64,000 nt of DNA from an uncultured Alphaproteobacteria bacterium. GTDB taxonomy: Bacteria > Pseudomonadota > Alphaproteobacteria > Rs-D84. The stretch covers positions 186,001-250,000 of the forward strand of contig CARVLU010000002.1 in the NCBI GenBank assembly GCA_949082785.1. The letters run 5' to 3'. Position numbers and translations under genes: made by a program. How positions within the stretch are numbered: position 1 is the stretch's first letter; each line of letters begins with the position of its first letter. Below are positions 10,195 to 15,626 of this stretch, in pieces. The notes beneath the pieces were generated by a model. It had not been told where the DNA came from and searched no databases. It saw only the letters and a list, made by a program, of their open reading frames with translations.

Positions 10195-10863
10195 ATGGCC
10201 CCAGACGCCCTGCCCGATGTTGTTATTACCCGGCAATTGCCCCCGCATATTATGGCGCGGGCCGCACGCGGGATAACATATATCGCGCATCCCGTGCGAT
10301 TGCGCATTTTGGAATTTTTGGATGTGCACGGCATGTCGTCGGTGTCTGCAATTGCACGCGGCGTCGGAATTGAACAAATGATTGCGTCACAACATTTAAA
10401 GAAAATGCGCGACGCCCATCTGGTGACGACCACACGGCGCGGGATATTTATATACTATGAAATTGGCGCCGAATACCCGGCCAGCATTTTCGTCTGTCTG
10501 CGCAAACTGTTCGGACACATGACGGACCAGTTAAAATTTCTGCGCGATGATTACCGTGAAATTTTGCCAACCGATTACACAACAATGTCGGCAAACCGGA
10601 TTAAATTATTCGCACATGCGGATAAAATGCGCATTCTGGAATATCTGACGTATGCGGGGGAATCGTGCGTATGCGACATTGCGCGCGCGACCGATATCAC
10701 CCCGGTAAAGATGTCCCAGTATTTGAAAAAGCTGGCCGATGACGATTTTGTCACATCGCGGCGCGCGGGCCGGTTTGTTTATTACGCAATAACGCCGGGC
10801 GTGCACAAAACGACAATCGGATGTATCCACAAAAGATACGATCGCGTCGGCGACGCATTTTGA
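10195..10863 (+). CDS. ArsR-family regulator with two winged-helix domains
   Basis: 222 residues containing two tandem ArsR/SmtB-type winged helices. Domain 1 (about 20-100) reads HPVRLRILEFLDVHGMSSVSAIA...SQHLKKMRDAHLV...GIFIYYEI. Domain 2 (about 135-215) reads HADKMRILEYLTYAGESCVCDIA...SQYLKKLADDDFV...GRFVYYAI. The second carries ESCVCDIA, the position of the ELCVCDL metal site of ArsR/CadC repressors; the first has Ser/Val there. Such proteins are normally ~100-residue homodimers, so this is an intramolecular dimer with perhaps one sensing site. It faces the membrane gene at 9578-10072, the obvious candidate target. Confidence 0.85.
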   Translation: MAPDALPDVVITRQLPPHIMARAARGITYIAHPVRLRILEFLDVHGMSSVSAIARGVGIEQMIASQHLKKMRDAHLVTTTRRGIFIYYEIGAEYPASIFVCLRKLFGHMTDQLKFLRDDYREILPTDYTTMSANRIKLFAHADKMRILEYLTYAGESCVCDIARATDITPVKMSQYLKKLADDDFVTSRRAGRFVYYAITPGVHKTTIGCIHKRYDRVGDAF

Positions 10864-10883
10864 ATATTGCGGTCGGTGATAAA

Positions 10884-11180
10884 ATGAAAAATAATAATGA
10901 ACACATAATTTCTTTGTTGGCAGATATTTTATCTGATAAATCACACAGATACCAGAAAGTGACCGATTTTGTCACAACAGTGATGCAATGCGACAAAGCC
11001 AAAAACGGCAAATATCAATACCCAGATTCAATAAATGATTTGGCATACGATTTGGAATTCTACGACCCAAATCCAGAAATGCAGAAAAAATATGGTTTTT
11101 ATGGGGACGAAAGACTAGAAAACTTACTTACGAACGCAATAAAAGAATTAAAAGGGCATAATAAAGCCGCCTGCGCATAA
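10884..11180 (+). CDS. Hypothetical small acidic protein
   Basis: 98 residues from ATG 10884, preferred because an upstream in-frame start overlaps the ArsR gene and encodes only an Arg-rich shadow. Sequence is soluble and helical (NNNEHIISLLADILSDKSHR; NPEMQKKYGFYGDERLENLL) with no known motif. More AT-rich than its neighbours. It may follow the ArsR gene in one transcript (20-base gap, weak GGTGAT site). Not recognised. Confidence 0.5.
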   Translation: MKNNNEHIISLLADILSDKSHRYQKVTDFVTTVMQCDKAKNGKYQYPDSINDLAYDLEFYDPNPEMQKKYGFYGDERLENLLTNAIKELKGHNKAACA

Positions 11181-11377
11181 AAACAGGTGGCCAAGGGGTG
11201 TTCAAAAATCATACTGAATAGATGACTCCACAGACCTTTCAATCAGCGGCACCCCCGGGCCAGGACACGGGGATATAACGGTGCGATGACACCGCTTATT
11301 CCTACTATTGACGATGCGTTATCGCACCGATTCAGTATGGGCTTTTGAAAACCCGAACCCACATCCCTGTGGATTCA
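11160..11377 (-). ncRNA. GGGA-hairpin RNA, copy B
   Basis: Minus-strand RNA with its own promoter: TTGTGA, 17 bases, TACAAT (11412-11407 and 11389-11384). The 5' end folds as GAATCCACA-GGGA-TGTGGGTTC (11376 to 11355). A long stem pairs GGG..TTTTCAAAA..ATACTGAAT with ATTCAGTAT..TTCAAAA..CCC (ends 11353 and 11196). Inside it CGGTGCGAT pairs with ATCGCACCG. The 3' hairpin GCCACCTG/CAGGCGGC (11191 to 11166) is followed by a modest T-run, overlapping the end of the 98-residue gene. The stem bases differ from copies C and D but remain paired. Confidence 0.7.
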
Positions 11378-11440
11378 TTTCATATTGTAACACGCGCGAC
11401 GCGAATTCACAATAAAAAAACGCCCCATCCAGGGCGATTT

Positions 11441-11624
11441 AATTTTGGTAGCGGGAGAGGGAATTCGCTTCGCGGAACTGCGTAAATTTGCGCATTCGCG
11501 CAACCGGCATACTTCCGTCTGCCTATTTGCTTGTTTGAACCCCCTTTCCTCGGGGCTTCTGCGTCCCTGTACCAAAATTAAAACCGACACAAGGTCGGTT
11601 TGAATTTTGGTAGCGGGAGAGGGA
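11441..11624. repeat. Duplicated tRNA 3' end flanking a ~140-bp AT/GC hairpin element
   Basis: The 22 bases starting AATTTTGGTAGCGGGAGA at 11441-11462 repeat exactly at 11603-11624, where they are the reverse complement of the 3' end of the CAT tRNA plus flank. AATTTTGGTA (11441-11450) is also an inverted match to TACCAAAATT (11570-11579), so the inner ~140 bp looks like a small element with 10-bp inverted ends beside the tRNA. It encodes no convincing protein. It could be a mini-insertion or the trace of an integrated element. Confidence 0.5.
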
Positions 11625-11684
11625 CTTGAACCCCCGACACGCGGATTATGATTCCGCTGCTCTAACCAGCTGAGCTATCCCGCC
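11608..11684 (-). tRNA. tRNA with CAT anticodon (elongator Met or Ile2)
   Basis: 77-nt cloverleaf on the minus strand. Acceptor GGCGGGA/TCCCGCT (first pair G-U), D arm AGCTCAGCTGGTTAGAGC, anticodon arm GCGGA-ATCATAA-TCCGC, T arm with GTTCAAG, discriminator A, encoded CCA. Elongator Met and Ile2 (lysidine-modified CAT) cannot be separated by eye. It is not the initiator, which is at 28439. Confidence 0.92.
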
Positions 11685-11694
11685 AAGCGCACGC

Positions 11695-11722
11695 ATTATA
11701 ACAAACAATTTTATAATTGCAA
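11695..11722 (-). promoter_or_regulatory. Sigma70-like promoter of the CAT tRNA
   Basis: Minus-strand TTGCAA, 16-base spacer, TATAAT, ending 11 bases before the tRNA. Confidence 0.7.
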
Positions 11723-11769
11723 GAAACAATTCGTTTGCTTTTGCAACGCCGCCACATTATCATAATTCT

Positions 11770-11944
11770 GACATCGGGGGTTCCGATGTTGGGCTTTAAC
11801 ACCCATTGTATGCACGTCTGCGCAGACGTTAAATGCTCCTGCATCTCTTGGCAGGAGTGCGATGTCATATATCGAAAGCATCGCGCTATTATGCATACAA
11901 TAGTGTTAAAGCTCCTGCCGTCCGATTTGTGACGGCTTTTTTTT
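11770..11944 (+). promoter_or_regulatory. Structured leader with terminator upstream of the GT8 gene (candidate riboswitch/attenuator)
   Basis: Order on the plus strand: hairpin ACATCGG/CCGATGT (11771-11789). Then a helix of GCTTTAACAC+ATTGTATGCA with TGCATACAAT+GTGTTAAAGC (793-814 with 892-912, 20 bp) encloses three hairpins: CGTCT/AGACG, CTCCTGC/GCAGGAG and GCGATG/CATCGC. A terminator GCCGTC/GACGGC with T8 (11917-11944) ends 17 bases before the glycosyltransferase ATG. GGCAGGAG (11850-11857) can instead pair perfectly with CTCCTGCC (11912-11919), which overlaps the terminator's 5' arm. That is the geometry of a terminator/antiterminator switch. A weak promoter (TTGCTT-17-TATCAT) would start the transcript at the first hairpin. 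No known riboswitch class was recognised. Confidence 0.7.
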
Positions 11945-11961
11945 AACAAAAGGTATGCAAA

Positions 11962-12882
11962 ATGTACACAAACTGGAAAACACGCGAATTGATGGCACGA
12001 ATGGCCGCAATTCCCATGCGAACCCGAACCGCGCGACGTCGCATACGTGACCGCGTCCGATTTGCCAATATCATCGAAACCGTGTCACAAAACCGATTAC
12101 CACTGAAAAAATACGAACACAAAATACCCATCGCGTTTTGCTTTGACGGACGGGGATGGAAATTGGCCGCGGTATCAATACAGTCTTTGCTGGATGTGTC
12201 CCACAACCGATGCGATTATGATATTTACTGTGTCACAGACGATACATTGGACGCAACCGCACGAAAAAAACTGACCCGGATGGTGCAAAGCGCAAAATCC
12301 AATATCACATTTCTGGATGCCAATCATGATTTTGACCAATCATATCGTCATAAATGGCCCATCCCGGTGTATTATCGCATGATGTTGCCCAAACTGTTGC
12401 CGAATGTTGACCAAATTATCTATGCCGATATTGATACGATTTTCTGTCACGATATGATTGATATATCCCGTCTGGATATGGGAAAAAACATCTTGGCGGG
12501 GGTGCGTGATTACAACAACGGATACATTAATTCCGGATTTCTGGTCATGAACCTGCGACAGATTCGCACGGACAGGCTGTACCAGAAATGGATATCCGCA
12601 TCACGCACCAAACGGTACAAGAACCCGGACCAAGACCTGTTGAATTTCACAACGCGCGGCCGTACGATATTTCTGCCGTTGAAATACAATTTTCAACCCA
12701 TGCTGGGACCATGGATTTTCAAGGCACACACCCAAATGGAAATTGACGATTTAAAGTATAATTTGGTGGTGTTGCACTTTTCCAATTGGATGAAGCCATG
12801 GGACGCGCCTAAAAATCGCCCCATATTTTCAGAAATCTGGTGGAACACGGCGCAAAAAACAGGCCTGTTTACCGGGCAATGA
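11962..12882 (+). CDS. Glycosyltransferase family 8 protein
   Basis: 306 residues resembling LgtC/RfaJ-type retaining glycosyltransferases, which add galactose or glucose from a nucleotide sugar to lipopolysaccharide cores. Visible are IPIAFCFDGRGWKLAAVSIQ (near 55-74), the DxD motif in YADIDTIFC (near 152-160), INSGFLVMNL (near 190) and the distal VVLHFSNWMKPW. The first ~50 residues are basic and extend beyond the catalytic fold. Start ATG 11962 follows AAAAGG. Control probably lies in the structured leader and terminator immediately upstream. A lipopolysaccharide substrate is inferred from the family and from the PagL-like gene next door. Confidence 0.88.
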   Translation: MYTNWKTRELMARMAAIPMRTRTARRRIRDRVRFANIIETVSQNRLPLKKYEHKIPIAFCFDGRGWKLAAVSIQSLLDVSHNRCDYDIYCVTDDTLDATARKKLTRMVQSAKSNITFLDANHDFDQSYRHKWPIPVYYRMMLPKLLPNVDQIIYADIDTIFCHDMIDISRLDMGKNILAGVRDYNNGYINSGFLVMNLRQIRTDRLYQKWISASRTKRYKNPDQDLLNFTTRGRTIFLPLKYNFQPMLGPWIFKAHTQMEIDDLKYNLVVLHFSNWMKPWDAPKNRPIFSEIWWNTAQKTGLFTGQ

Positions 12883-12962
12883 TTTCATTCATATCAAAAA
12901 ACGTTAATTTTTATAATAAAATGCGATTGAATACATATCCAAAATAGTGTATATTTGGGTTT

Positions 12963-13526
12963 ATGAAAAAAATCGCATTTATTTTTCCGATAATGCTGCT
13001 GTGCGCGGGTGCGCACGGGGCGACCGATATTAATCCGTTTTTTGGGGATAACAATCACCAGCTGGCATTTAATTTCGGATATGGCGTCAACAGCGGGTTC
13101 TTAATCCCGCCACCCACGCAGTTTGTTCCGTTTATCATGCTGCATTTTCAGTATTCCCAGCCGACCACGTTTTTCAAATTGCCCGCCAGGCAATCAATTA
13201 ACATTGTCCAGACCATCGGGTCGGGCAAAAAATACGGCTGGAACTGGGACAAATACACCATTCCAATTGCCTGGCTGTCCCAGGATGTCGCGTTATTCCA
13301 CGGCCGACGGTGGTATTTCGGTCCCGGTATCGGCGTCGGTATGCAGGGCAAGGAAAACGAACGCATTGGGTCCAAACTGGTTTTTGGGTTTAAAATCATG
13401 GGCGGATACGCCATCACGGACAGTATGCGCGCCGAATTGTTTGTCCAACATTTTTCCAACGGCAACACCGCGCCAGAAAACAATTCATACGCGTTTTACG
13501 GGGCGGGATTTTCATACAGTTTTTGA
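12963..13526 (+). CDS. PagL-like lipid A deacylase (outer membrane beta-barrel)
   Basis: 187 residues with a signal peptide (MKKIAFIFPIMLLCAGAHGA) and a small beta-barrel ending in Phe (GAGFSYSF), as for outer-membrane proteins. The C-terminal HFSNGNTAPENNS (near 162-174) matches the His-x-Ser-Asn signature of the PagL/acyloxyacyl hydrolase family, which removes the 3-O acyl chain from lipid A. Glu at +9 from His may be the acidic triad member, but its spacing differs from what I recall for PagL. It lies downstream of the glycosyltransferase in the same direction, with 80 bases of AT-rich spacer that could hold a promoter. Confidence 0.7.
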   Translation: MKKIAFIFPIMLLCAGAHGATDINPFFGDNNHQLAFNFGYGVNSGFLIPPPTQFVPFIMLHFQYSQPTTFFKLPARQSINIVQTIGSGKKYGWNWDKYTIPIAWLSQDVALFHGRRWYFGPGIGVGMQGKENERIGSKLVFGFKIMGGYAITDSMRAELFVQHFSNGNTAPENNSYAFYGAGFSYSF

Positions 13527-13529
13527 TTA

Positions 13530-13558
13530 AAAAACACCGGCAAATGCCGGTGTTTTTA
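13530..13558 (+). terminator. Terminator shared by PagL-like and convergent Cys-rich gene
   Basis: ACACCGG/CCGGTGT hairpin flanked by A-run and T-run, placed between two convergent genes. Confidence 0.8.
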
Positions 13559-14179
13559 TTCATAATAACATTTGTTATATGACCATTTATATGTGCCGGT
13601 TGAATCACTGCCATCGTTCAGATTTACCCAGCAATTATAAATCACATCATTGAACGCATCGGATTTTCCGGATTCGGGACATGGTTTACAGGTTTGGGTG
13701 GACGTATCATAATATTGGTTTTCACCGGAACAACGCGAACATTTAGAGCCATTTTGACTCCAATAAGCAAAATCACTGGGGTTGGTACTGGACGGTTTAT
13801 ATGATGATGAACCAGACGGACAGGCAATACATTTACCGGGCGTGCCCATTTCGAACACTTTATTTGGCCCACAAAACCAGGTATCAGGTGAACATCCCTG
13901 CATAGTATTGCCAGACAGGCTAGAATAATTTATACATACCATTTCAAAATTACCGCTGTATAACCCGGCCGCCAGGTACATATTTGCGCATTTATATGTA
14001 CCCGTAAACTTGTTTGTACCGCTGTTATCAATTTTAAAAGCTGCGTTCAGGGTCCCATTTGAATCCACCAATTTTCCACACAACATGTACGCATGGGCAC
14101 CGCCAAAAAATCCCGTAAAAACAAAAGAAAAAAGAAAAATCCCCCCACCCATAAACAAACCACCGTTTGGATTAGGCAT
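13556..14179 (-). CDS. Secreted cysteine-rich protein with MPNPNGGL start
   Basis: 207 residues with a long hydrophobic leader (GGGIFLFSFVFTGFFGGAHA) and many Cys in the mature part, including CPSGSSS, CSRCSGENQYYD and CKPCPESGK. The spacing recalls extracellular cysteine-rich repeat domains. Function unknown. The N-terminal MPNPNGGL and the upstream region recur at 63139-63507. There is no Shine-Dalgarno. Instead the ATG overlaps the end of a 30-codon ORF (ATGCCTAA), which suggests translational coupling. Confidence 0.65.
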   Translation of the reverse strand: MPNPNGGLFMGGGIFLFSFVFTGFFGGAHAYMLCGKLVDSNGTLNAAFKIDNSGTNKFTGTYKCANMYLAAGLYSGNFEMVCINYSSLSGNTMQGCSPDTWFCGPNKVFEMGTPGKCIACPSGSSSYKPSSTNPSDFAYWSQNGSKCSRCSGENQYYDTSTQTCKPCPESGKSDAFNDVIYNCWVNLNDGSDSTGTYKWSYNKCYYE

Positions 14180-14264
14180 GTATTTGCAGGAAAAAGGGGG
14201 CAGAAAATGGGTATATTATCAAAGAAAAAAACCACCAAAAAAAGCGGTGGTTTAGATTAGGCAT
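14172..14264 (-). CDS. Putative 30-residue hydrophobic leader peptide
   Basis: Encodes MPNLNHRFFWWFFSLIIYPF followed by SAPFFLQIHA, ending on the TAA that overlaps the ATG of the Cys-rich gene by 8 bases. A near-identical peptide (MPKINHRFFWWF...PFSAPF) precedes the second Cys-rich gene at 63512-63592, with synonymous and conservative differences. The coding run for HRFFWWF is also an ACCACCG...GGTGGT hairpin followed by T7, that is, a terminator-like structure inside the ORF. The promoter -10 lies only 2 bases upstream of this ATG, so whether the ATG is transcribed is uncertain. Confidence 0.35.
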   Translation of the reverse strand: MPNLNHRFFWWFFSLIIYPFSAPFFLQIHA

Positions 14265-14266
14265 AT

Positions 14267-14294
14267 ATTATACCAAAAATCCCAGATTTTTCAA
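14267..14294 (-). promoter_or_regulatory. Promoter of the leader-peptide/Cys-rich unit
   Basis: Minus-strand TTGAAA, 16-base spacer, TATAAT, overlapping the end of the ung transcript region. The equivalent promoter at 63607-63635 has the same -35 and -10. Confidence 0.6.
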
Positions 14295-14304
14295 CCGGAT
14301 TTAA

Positions 14305-14967
14305 TCACCATTCGATGGGCGACGCCCCATGCGCCACCAGGTATTCGTTTGCCCGGGAAAAGTGGTGATTACCGAAAAATCCCCGGTGCGCCGACAATGG
14401 CGACGGATGCACAGATTTCAGCACCAGATTACGCGTTGGGTCAACAAATTCCCCCTTGCGCTGGGCATAAGATCCCCACAGCATATATACAATATTGTCG
14501 CGCGTGGCGGTGGCGCGGATAACCGCATCCGTAAATTGTTCCCAACCGCGACCCGCATGCGATGCGGCGGCATGCGCCCGCACCGTCAGTGTCGCGTTCA
14601 GCAACAATACCCCCTGTTTGGCCCAGGATGTCAGTTCCCCGTGCGTCACGCTGGGCCGCCCCAGATCGTTTTCAATTTCCCGATAAATATTAACCAGGGA
14701 TGGCGGAATTGGGGTCGGCGGCAAAACGGAAAAGCACAGACCGTGCGCCTGGCCCGGTTCGTGATAGGGGTCCTGGCCGATAATGACAACCTTTACCTGG
14801 TCCAGCGGACACAGGTTAAATGCGTTAAAGATATTGGCCGGCGCGGGATAAACGGCCCGACCAGACATATATTCACCGCGGACAAAATCAGTTAATTTAA
14901 CAAAGTATTCCTTGTCAAATTCGGGGGCCAGCGCCGTTTTCCATGATTCTTCGATTTTTACGTTCAT
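14305..14967 (-). CDS. ung: Uracil-DNA glycosylase
   Basis: Removes uracil from DNA in base excision repair. Family 1 signatures: GQDPYHEPGQAHGLCFSV with the catalytic-type Asp, LLLNATLTV, and the HPSPLSAHRGFFG loop near the C-terminus. 220 residues from ATG 14967, which overlaps the stop of the preceding HhH gene as ATGA; the longer upstream frame is unlikely. Third gene of gyrB - HhH glycosylase - ung on the minus strand. Confidence 0.95.
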   Translation of the reverse strand: MNVKIEESWKTALAPEFDKEYFVKLTDFVRGEYMSGRAVYPAPANIFNAFNLCPLDQVKVVIIGQDPYHEPGQAHGLCFSVLPPTPIPPSLVNIYREIENDLGRPSVTHGELTSWAKQGVLLLNATLTVRAHAAASHAGRGWEQFTDAVIRATATRDNIVYMLWGSYAQRKGEFVDPTRNLVLKSVHPSPLSAHRGFFGNHHFSRANEYLVAHGASPIEW

Positions 14968-15626
14968 ATCAGTTCCTTTATAAATCCCTGTTGTGCGGCC
15001 TTCCACAAAACAACGTCAATATAACCACGCGGCAAACCCGTTTCGCGCACCAGGTGTGCGAACATGTCATCGCACGCGCGGCGCACATCCGCGTCCAGGT
15101 TTGCGTTATTAATCTTGTCCCGCAATGCCGGATTTTTTGCATATACGGCCCCCAGACGCTGAATCCAGATATCGTATTTGACCACGTCCAGCCCCAGGTT
15201 ACGCCCCAAATGGTTGGCCGTAATGCGCCCAATATGGGGCAGACGCGCCAGATAATCCAACCGCGCACCGGCCGCCGCGCACGCATAATACCCATCGCAA
15301 TACGCCACGCGATTTTCCCAGATTTTACAAATGGCGGAAATTTTATTTTTGTTTCGGAAAATTTGAATGATTGCGTCGAAATCTGCGCCGCCTCGGCGCG
15401 CCACGCAATCCATGATTTCGGCGTATTTACGCTTGGCCGTGGTTTGGGAAAAACCGCCGGCCAAAATAACATAAACCGCGGCGGCAAAAAATTCATCCGG
15501 ATTGCGCCGCCGCGGATTGGATAAATTTTCCCGGATTTCATCGAACGACATCGCATCACTGTCCATTCCGGCATCCCGGATGTGCGCATCCAACGTCCCC
15601 AACCAATCCGCGGTGAACATATCCAT
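14964..15626 (-). CDS. HhH-GPD-like DNA glycosylase (putative)
   Basis: 220 residues. The helix-hairpin-helix LPHIGRITANHLGRNLGL (near 139-156) and the following DIWIQRLG with an Asp at the catalytic-type position recall the HhH-GPD DNA glycosylase superfamily, as do the helical flanks. No iron-sulfur Cys cluster is seen. Not a clear member of Nth, MutY, AlkA or Tag. Its place between gyrB and ung, with one- to four-base overlaps on both sides, supports a DNA repair role. Confidence 0.6.
   Translation of the reverse strand: MDMFTADWLGTLDAHIRDAGMDSDAMSFDEIRENLSNPRRRNPDEFFAAAVYVILAGGFSQTTAKRKYAEIMDCVARRGGADFDAIIQIFRNKNKISAICKIWENRVAYCDGYYACAAAGARLDYLARLPHIGRITANHLGRNLGLDVVKYDIWIQRLGAVYAKNPALRDKINNANLDADVRRACDDMFAHLVRETGLPRGYIDVVLWKAAQQGFIKELI

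Noticed and set aside
11160..11377. Plus-strand orientation for the GGGA-hairpin RNAs
   Set aside because: On the plus strand there is no promoter at the 5' side, and the 'first' hairpin is followed by no T-run; the minus strand has both promoter and terminator in all three good copies.
11375..11590. Small minus-strand frame across the tRNA-derived repeat
   Set aside because: It simply translates the duplicated tRNA end and hairpin-rich repeat; no ribosome site, so treated as repeat, not a gene.
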